64,000 nucleotides of DNA from Mytilus galloprovincialis (Eukaryota > Mollusca > Bivalvia > Mytilida > Mytilidae): contig NC_134839.1 in the NCBI RefSeq assembly GCF_965363235.1, positions 99,777,743 through 99,841,742 of the forward strand, given 5' to 3'. Every line of letters starts with the position of its first letter. Positions within the stretch are counted from its first letter, which is position 1. The notes below the pieces were generated by a model, which made no database searches, had not been told where the DNA came from, and saw only the letters and a program-made list of their open reading frames with translations. Positions 56,632 through 64,000 of this stretch are shown piece by piece. Position numbers and translations under genes: made by a program.

Positions 56632-59055
56632 GTAAGATATCAATTTTTTTTTGTCATCGCTGTCAAAAAATCGATACACGTGAAAACATCAAAGGATATG
56701 TTCTTTGTAACTGAATGACTCATCTTTGCATCTCATTAATTATTATGTTTCATGTAGCATAAAAAGAACTTATAACACGAACAAAAACTCGTATAATATT
56801 TTCTTGAAACCATTCATCTCTGTAAACATGTAAAAAGACACAATACCTGTACCTATATTTAATTTTACACCTTTGCCAAACAAAGCAATAGTATATTATT
56901 TCAGAGACAAGTTCCTATGTTTGCAGAGGAAAGTTTCACCCATTGATGGATATTGACAAATGAATTGTTTTTTCTATGTTTTAATTTTAAAATATTGCTG
57001 CAGCAACTTTCACATTTGTGTACAAGTTGTAGGTGGGTAGTGCATATATAGTGTTATAGTAGTCTCAGATATACATTGTACCTTCCTGACAAATAATGGT
57101 AAAAATTCTTGCCTAATGACATTTACGGTGATTTTTGAACTTCACTCTAAAAAAATTCCAAAACTGACGTAAACAATAAATATTCGTGACCTGCAACAAA
57201 TTACTAAGGATCTTGTGACAAATCATGTTAAATTTTTACCAATTTGACGCTAATGGTAGCCGAAAATTCCTGTTTGAAGCCTGACGGTAAAGGGCATTAC
57301 TACCATCTTGTAGGAAGGAGTTAAACACGTGTAGCAGGAACAATTCTGCCTAAGATTCAGGGATGCGGACCACAGCTAATTCTAGTTTGTAAACTGATGT
57401 GTGCGGAAAACGACTGATGCCAAAAGTGATGCACTATAATATATCTAAGTAAATGAAAACCAAAAACTGAAAACAATATATAATTTATTGAACAAAGTAC
57501 AACTTCTATTATGAAAAGCCAAAAGTGTAGAAATGGAGCATTCAGTGACTTCAAATTAACCCGTACTATGGAGGCATGTAGCAAATGCACTAGCCTAATG
57601 GATACTTGGTTGGAAAGCCTGGCTTTCCTTAGTTGGACTGAATGTCAGTCCTCAGAGGATTCAAAATAAGAATCTAAAACTAGTTATATAAAATATATAA
57701 ATTTCTCACAGAAGGTAACCAAAGAATTTGCAACGATGCAAATATTAAACTTTACAATATAAATAAATATCTTTAACCAATGAATTAAAATAGCAAAAGC
57801 TATGTAATTTAACAAATATATCCTTAATAAGCTTCATGTAAATTAATTAACAATGAAATACATCAAATATGAAATTTAGAGTTTTACCAAAGGGAGCTAA
57901 AAATTAACTAATAACTCTGTCTGCTACACACGGTTAAGAATGGTAACAGACTTCATACCTGTATCAGTTTTCTGCATTTCCAGTCCACACTTATCTGGTT
58001 CAGCAACAGACTTATCGCTTTTTGATACGAGACAGCATGCATATGACAAACAATGAGTTACATAGATAATAAGTGTTTGTGTTTATATGATTAAGGAAGG
58101 CAACAATGATCTAAGTTTGCAATATTCTTCATTTTGCTAAAAAAAAAAAAACAACAACAATTAAGTCCGTCCATTACCATGATTACCAACTTACAAAGTG
58201 TTACAGAAAAAAATTAAATGACTTTCAAGACATCATAATTATTTTGACTAGTATGGGACATATATATCTGTTGGATTAAAAATTATATAATTCAATGATG
58301 ATGAGAACTTTAACATAATTATATACTCTCAAGAATGCCTACAACAATGTAGATTCTGTGTTTAATAAATTACATGTGTAGAAATTTTCTAGGATATCAG
58401 TAAAAGTGAATGATCTACATGTACATGTACAATGTATGGTGTAAATGTTACTACATAAAATGACATCAAGTAAATGCACACACTTTAACGAAAAAGCAAG
58501 TTGTTGCTGTTCTTCATCTTTATACAACATGTACAATGTATCTCAATGAGGTTTGCAACATGGAAATTCCGAATTAAGATGACCCAGATGCTGTTGAGAT
58601 GTTTTTGGCTTACTAAATGTAACAGTTCAGCCATAGTTGATTCAGCTACACTTCTTCATATTGACATGTCCTTATATAATTAACATATACATGTATACCT
58701 TTTTGTTTTGACAGAAGATTGTTAAAAACTAAAAGAATTAAGATTTTAAAAAATGTATTTGCTACAGTTTTTGTACATGTACATTGTATGTGTGCATCTG
58801 CTTTTAAAGTTTTTACATGGGAAAGTTATTCCTTATATTCATGTTCTTTGATAGATCTTTATGATAAATTTTTGGCTAGGGGATCATTTTCAATCAATAC
58901 AATGTAGCAATGATTCTGTTTTTACAGTAAATCTCTCAATACCAGCACAAAACGATTTTTATCTGAATCAAGCTTTGATTTATAATTACACTGGAGCACA
59001 CATAAGTTTGTTTTTGTGTGATTATATTTTTTAACATGTAATCTCATGTGCAGAC

Positions 59056-60262
59056 CAGGCATGGGGTAATCGTAATCAGTAATCGTAATCAGCTGTAATC
59101 GATTACAGTTTGCAGTGTAATCCTATGTAATCAGTAATCATGCCATTTCTGATTACAAGTAATCGTAATGCAATCGATTACATTGCAAAAAACAGGTGTA
59201 ATCATGATTACTTTTAGATTACTTTAAGATTACATTCATATGATTACTTGCCGATTACAATCTTGTATATATATGAAAATAGTTTTTGATAGACAAGATG
59301 AAAATAAGAAAATGTAAAGCTTGAATGAAAAATCATGAGACTAGTATTCACAATGATGGGACCTTGTTTAATGTGATAAATTGTATCATCTATATAACAA
59401 ATTTGTATAACCAAGTGTTTTATTTTGTTAACAGTTTACTAAAAGTATACATATGGCATAATATTACAAACAATATGCATATATATAGTAAACAATAGGT
59501 GACATCAGAAGTTTCATCGTTACAAAATATCTTTTATTTCAATAAACTGTGTATTTAAAGAGAAATGTATATACTTTTCTAAATACAAAGCTGTTTTGTG
59601 TTTTCACCTGGCAATAATTCTATTAATTAGATCAAGTAATAAACATTTTCAAACAAATAATGACAATCAACCACTTTTAACTTAATTGATATTGTTATTA
59701 AGACAATACAATTTTAATACCCAAGCTCACCTATTGTTTGTTAAAAAAAATGGAAGTTGTGATTAACACCTGTAAAAACATTAATGGATGTGTCAATTAT
59801 GTCCCAACAGACAATAAAACTATACTTAATTAATTATTTCTTTATTTGTTGAGGTTTTTTGTTAATTAGGCAGTTGGTTAAAATTTGTAGAAAAAAATAA
59901 AGTTTTATCTTTTACACAGAGAAAGGACACTTGTCTATAGCTATTTTATCAAATTACACATGCTACACTGTACTTGTCTATAAATTCTTTCAAATAAGAT
60001 GAATAAATTAAGGCTTTTAAAAAAATCACCAAAAATAGCTTTTTTAGTGAGGATAAAAAATTATAAAAAAAACTTTGATACTACAATATACAATGTAATC
60101 ATAAGTAATCTAAAGTAATCATGATTACTTTAAAGAAAAGTAATCTAATGTAATCGATTACATATGAAATAGGGTGTAATTGTAATGTAATTGATTACAT
60201 TTTATTAGCTAAGTAATTGTAATTTAATCGATTACATTTTAAAGTAATCGACCCCATCCCTG
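59056..60262. mobile_element. 1.2-kb hAT-like non-autonomous transposon with 8-bp target duplication
   Basis: Terminal inverted repeats CAGGCATGGGGT and CAGGGATGGGGT (right end read inward). GTGCAGAC directly flanks both ends (59048-59055 and 60263-60270). The 8-bp duplication and CAGGGATGGG-type ends are hAT hallmarks. Subterminal regions on both sides are packed with GTAATC, TGATTAC and the palindrome GTAATCGATTAC, perhaps transposase-binding repeats. The centre is AT-rich without a long frame. Confidence 0.85.
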
Positions 60263-60313
60263 GTGCAGACTATGTTACATGTATATCAATGTATATATGA
60301 ATTTTTATTGTAG

Positions 60314-60465
60314 AATCAGACATAGCTAAGTTACTGGAGCATCCCTACAATAAATACCTTTGGGATAACATTCCAAGACCATTTGAAATTATATTTCCTA
60401 AAAGAGTCCATAAGAAAGCAGACCAGATTGCCATCTCAACTCGTGAAAAACAGATTAGACATCAT
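60314..60465 (+). CDS. ADAM-type metalloprotease, coding exon 2 (prodomain start)
   Basis: Acceptor 'tttttattgtag', donor CAT|GTAAGT (phase 0). Reads SDIAKLLEHPYNKYLWDNIP, then RPFEIIFPKRVHKKADQIAI. The 'xFEIIFPKRV' strand is the usual opening of the reprolysin (M12B) propeptide, as in ADAM proteins ('yEvvxPxRl'). Confidence 0.7.
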
Positions 60466-60594
60466 GTAAGTTCATATTCATTGATTGAAAAGGATGAAAT
60501 AATGTTAAGTGTTTTGTTAATTGAGAATAACAATGTTTTTTTTCTCAATGAAGACTTCACACACGTTGTTGAAAAAGTGCATTTTCAAAAAAAT

Positions 60595-60680
60595 TGAGAC
60601 TGGAAATGGGGAATGTGTCAAAGCGACAACAACTGGACCATAAAGCAGACAACAGCCGAAGGTCACCAATGCCTTTTTTC
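60595..60680 (-). repeat. Short mussel repeat fragment
   Basis: 'gactggaaatggggaatgtg', 'caaagcgacaacaact' and 'cagccgaaggtcaccaatg' match a repeat segment I recall from mussel sequences; the ends are not definable here. Confidence 0.45.
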
Positions 60681-61029
60681 AGGAAATTAGTATGTCTAAT
60701 TTGAATGAAAAATATACTACACCTTCTTGAATATTCGTATTTCCATTTGCATCAAAATCATTGACCCTTCAGAGCTTCTAAAATTAAATTATCGAAAGAA
60801 TGCATCAATATTTAAATATTCTCTATCTTGGGGCAATAGTACATGTATAAAAATTTATAAGCAGATTATGGAAATGAAAATAATCCTTCAGACTATTTGT
60901 TTTCAGTGTCATATATGTTTGTTTTTTTTTTTTATCAGATATCAATATACATCATGTACATTTTAAAAATGTTCTTAGATACAGAAAACATAGAAATACT
61001 TTCAAAAGCAAATATTAACAAGTAAATTT

Positions 61030-61090
61030 AGGGAGACAAATGGGGAGTTGTCTCATTGGCACTCATATAACATCTGCTTATTTATATCTC
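61030..61090 (+). repeat. SINE-like repeat tail
   Basis: 'ggagttgtctcattggcact' and 'catataacatctgctta' match the 3' end of the 21060-21258 copy. Confidence 0.55.
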
Positions 61091-61612
61091 TAGACTTTAG
61101 AATGTCCCTTTTGCCTCTCCTATCTCTCTTATTTTAATAGAAATTTTGTCATACATTGTATATGTAACATTTTGGCCCAAATGACTTATCCCAAGTTTTG
61201 ATGGTTGCCTTAAAATGTCTAACAGAACTGAGGAATTGGTATACTTAAAGAAAAAGTAATGAAACTGTGATGAGAAAAAAAATTGACCAGCTAAAAAATT
61301 GGAACAAGGTTCCTCCTTTTAGCCCCTCCACTGTTAGAAATAAATGCAATAGCCAATAGCACCCTACAGTTTATTCTGGTGGATGGGAGGTCGGGATATG
61401 GAACTCTTTAAAAAAATATTTGGATCACAGTGTTGATGAAGTTTTGATAAAAACTATTAGAAATTAATTTTATTTTCTAAAAACATTGTTCATTTCAAGT
61501 CTTGCAAGTGGGTCATATTTAATAATTAAAGACTAGGACATAAACATGATAAACAATATGATGTATGTAATAATTCTGCCTATTTCTATAACTAAACATT
61601 AAATTTCTGCAG

Positions 61613-61695
61613 GGAACTCATGAACATCTTGAGCATGTCACCTTCCAGTTGATGATTAATGGACAAGGACAAAAGTTAAGACTGAAAAAGAATGA
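61613..61695 (+). CDS. ADAM-type metalloprotease, coding exon 3 (prodomain)
   Basis: 83-bp exon, acceptor 'aatttctgcag', donor AATGA|GTAAGG (phase 2). Reads GTHEHLEHVTFQLMINGQGQ followed by KLRLKKN. This matches the propeptide pattern 'v.Y.l.i.G..~l.L.kN'. Confidence 0.72.
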
Positions 61696-62161
61696 GTAAG
61701 GATACATTTATATATAAAATGTGACAATGTTCTAATGTATATGGTTTCTTAAAATTACAGTTCACTCTAGCTCTATATTTGTATTAGACAACAAATTAAG
61801 GGTCACATCTGTATATTGTCATTCAAAAATATACATGGTATACATGTACGTTTGTGTACAAAGAATGTTACAATGTGTTTATACTGTTTTCATAGAAAAA
61901 ATGTAACTCTATTGGACACTATTATTTTCAAAGCATGATAAGATAATTCTTTATGGATATGAATTTTTATGACCAATCTATCACAGAATGGGGAATTAAT
62001 TATTTTCTGGTCTGTACTTCTAATTGTGTTTATCTGTCCATTTGTCTGTCATGTATCTGTTTTTCTTCAGAAAGTTTAATTTTTGTTAATTTAGTTAAAT
62101 ACTGATCATTTTATGTGGATTAGAGAGAATTCTATTGATTTAAATAAATGTATATTTTCAG

Positions 62162-62228
62162 TGCTCTGCTGTCTTCAGGAATTCAGGTCAAACATTACCT
62201 GGAAGAAAACCAACAAATTATTAGCAAG
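62162..62228 (+). CDS. ADAM-type metalloprotease, coding exon 4 (prodomain)
   Basis: 67-bp exon, acceptor 'tatattttcag', donor AAG|GTATAT (phase 0). Completes Asp and reads ALLSSGIQVKHYLEENQQII. With the previous exon this gives the family motif 'L.kN.~Ll..g~.v..Y'. The following family segment (Cys-Tyr-x-Gly) and the catalytic HExxH are not in the window, so the gene continues past its right edge. I cannot say which ADAM subfamily. Confidence 0.72.
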
Positions 62229-64000
62229 GTATATACTTCATTGATAAATAACATTTGTCTTTGTTTTCACTTGAGTCTTCAATATTTATTTTGTTCAGTT
62301 TAAATAAATAGCATGCAGTATTGTATAATTACAGAAAATAAATGAGAATTTTAGAGAACAAATTGATTGCTTTGGTTGTATAGTTGAATTATACCCTGAC
62401 AATCGCATTAGATTGATCCTAAAATCAGCTGTCAAATCTTAGAATTATTAATTTCGATCCTAAATATTTTCCTACGAGAATGGAGAAATATGAACTTTAG
62501 AAGTTTGTACTCTTATTAGAATTCTTATGTCAAGGTATAATAGAATTAATACTGTTAAACTATGATAGATATAACATCGATTTTAGATTAACTTTCTTCT
62601 TGTTGCTGGGAGTTAATGATAAATGATCATCTTCCTGGACTAAATAAAATCTAAAGTCTTTCCTGAATCAATACAGTCAAGCTTGAATATAAATCTTGTG
62701 GAGTGCATAAATTGTTGTTGGAATTCTTTTTATATCCTAATAAAAGCAGAAATTGATTTCCAGATACATGTATTGTAATTTAAAAATGGGTATTTGCATT
62801 GTTTAAAGGTAAACATGTTCAATATATTTAGAGAATAAAGGTAAATAAAATACAACAAAAAAATTACATTAAGATGCATGGTACTTGTATAAAGTCATTT
62901 CAACACTTCATTAAATAGAACTCAGAGTAAATCAGCTGTATAATTCATCTTAAAAACAAATTAGAAAAATCTCTAAACAAGATTGCAGGACAGGTTCTCT
63001 GGAAAGTTAATACATATATCATATAACAGATACTTGTTGCAGTACAACAATAAATTTAAACTAACCCAGTACAGATTTTTTGCTCCAGACACAAAATCCA
63101 GTAATTTAATAGGTTGATTTCTAAATCTGAGTAGAAAAAACAAAATGAAGAGAAAATGATGACAGGGTCTCCACCAGTTTTCTGCCCAAAAATTCTGAAT
63201 CATTTATTTTTGTGAAATAAGGTTTTTTGTTATACTATATATCATGTTTCTATCAAATAATGTTCAGGGTGTTCTAAATATTTAATTGTTCTTGTGATGA
63301 GCCACATCTTCAGATGCAGATTTTGACTGTAATAGAATCTCCTGATATAACAGGTGCTTTAGCATAATCTTATAGAAAGTTGCCAGATCAGCTGTTAACT
63401 CTGCTCAATTAACAAAGAGTTCATCCATGTAATGCTTTACTTTGTTCTTATTGCTAGGATGGAACTGTTTAATTAAGAAAGTTTTACTCTAATTACATTG
63501 AAAGTCGACATTGAACAGATATCTATATGTTTAGTGGGTTTAAAAATTTAAGAATTAGGATGATTTATCTATCCAACAGACCTATCACCATGAAAAAACT
63601 GGACCTGCAATTAGTTGGTTTATGGCCATGGTCTCTGTTGTAGAATTTGTCATACCTTTCAAAAGTTCTGGTATACAAACATTCAAGATCACTTGATGAA
63701 CGACACAGAGGTGGATATTTTTAATTAGTTTTAGTATTACCACTAGAATTACAAGTGACGTTAATACATTTAATCATGTAATAGAGCCACACAACCATGC
63801 AATTTTTATGTCCAATGTTTAAAATATTGATGTTCTTATTTAATTGTTTTTAGTTTGCCCCAAGTTGATCGTGAAGAACAGGATCTAGGACAAAATGAAA
63901 CTTACTAGTGCAAGGTTCCTGAGAACTTTTACTTATTTGATTAATTTGTTATCTCCATTTATGAATTGCTCAGGAAATCTGGTATTAATGACAAATCTTT
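62229..64000 (+). other. Intron 4 of the ADAM-type gene, to the window edge
   Basis: AT-rich, no exon matching the next propeptide segment, no complete repeat recognised. The minus-strand frame at 62973-63203 has no supporting signals. Confidence 0.45.

Noticed and set aside
58339-58907. Several 60-65-codon frames on both strands
   Set aside because: Intronic, AT-rich, with 'acatgtac' tracts and no splice-compatible or domain evidence.

Overview
The window looks like nuclear DNA of a bivalve mollusc, most likely a mussel (Mytilus-like). It is AT-rich. Its protein genes are split by GT-AG introns with metazoan exon phases. Many interspersed repeats resemble families I recall from mussel genomic sequence; that last point is memory, not a search. 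Nothing bacterial, viral-structural or CRISPR-like was seen.

Layout. (1) 1-8.7 kb: one small secreted-protein gene (2395-2772), then repeat remnants and a long hairpin repeat. (2) 10.6-20.8 kb: a complete asparagine synthetase gene, nine coding exons on + with a probable non-coding first exon and an ATF4/CARE-like site beside it. Its introns hold a nested SINE-like/TIR element, a TIR element with a 35-bp array, and a 0.9-kb foldback element. (3) 21-30 kb: a segmental duplication of decayed mobile DNA (A 22205-24656, A' 25399-27849; B 24719-25394, B' 29224-30064). The offsets imply a unit of about 4.7 kb that lost about 1.5 kb in copy 1. (4) 30-34 kb: a predicted three-exon minus-strand gene for a short coiled-coil protein whose C-terminus reads into repeat B'. 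Its first exon lies beside a 5'-truncated Penelope-like element (34520-35581) and a perfect 91-bp inverted repeat. (5) 36-41 kb: two non-LTR retrotransposon remnants, one split by a TIR element and one inserted into a duplicated 0.7-kb repeat. (6) 41-48 kb: mostly repeats, including a 155-bp GC-rich TIR element with a 6-bp target duplication. (7) 48.3-50.2 kb: a single-exon gene for an unrecognised 615-aa protein with a Q/N-rich half and a compact C-terminal half, with a perfect CRE just upstream of its start. (8) 50.8-54.2 kb: a minisatellite of about 90 bp with higher-order structure. (9) 55.3-56.2 kb: two more foldback elements. (10) 56.5 kb to the edge: the first four coding exons of an ADAM-type metalloprotease (signal peptide and prodomain). 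Intron 1 holds a 1.2-kb hAT-like non-autonomous element with a perfect 8-bp target-site duplication.

The host genes are functionally unrelated: asparagine synthesis, a secreted peptide, a membrane or secreted protease, and two unknowns. The most notable signals are the possible amino-acid-response element at asns, the three-exon gene ending in repeat DNA next to the Penelope-like element, and several mobile elements whose ends and target duplications can be read directly.
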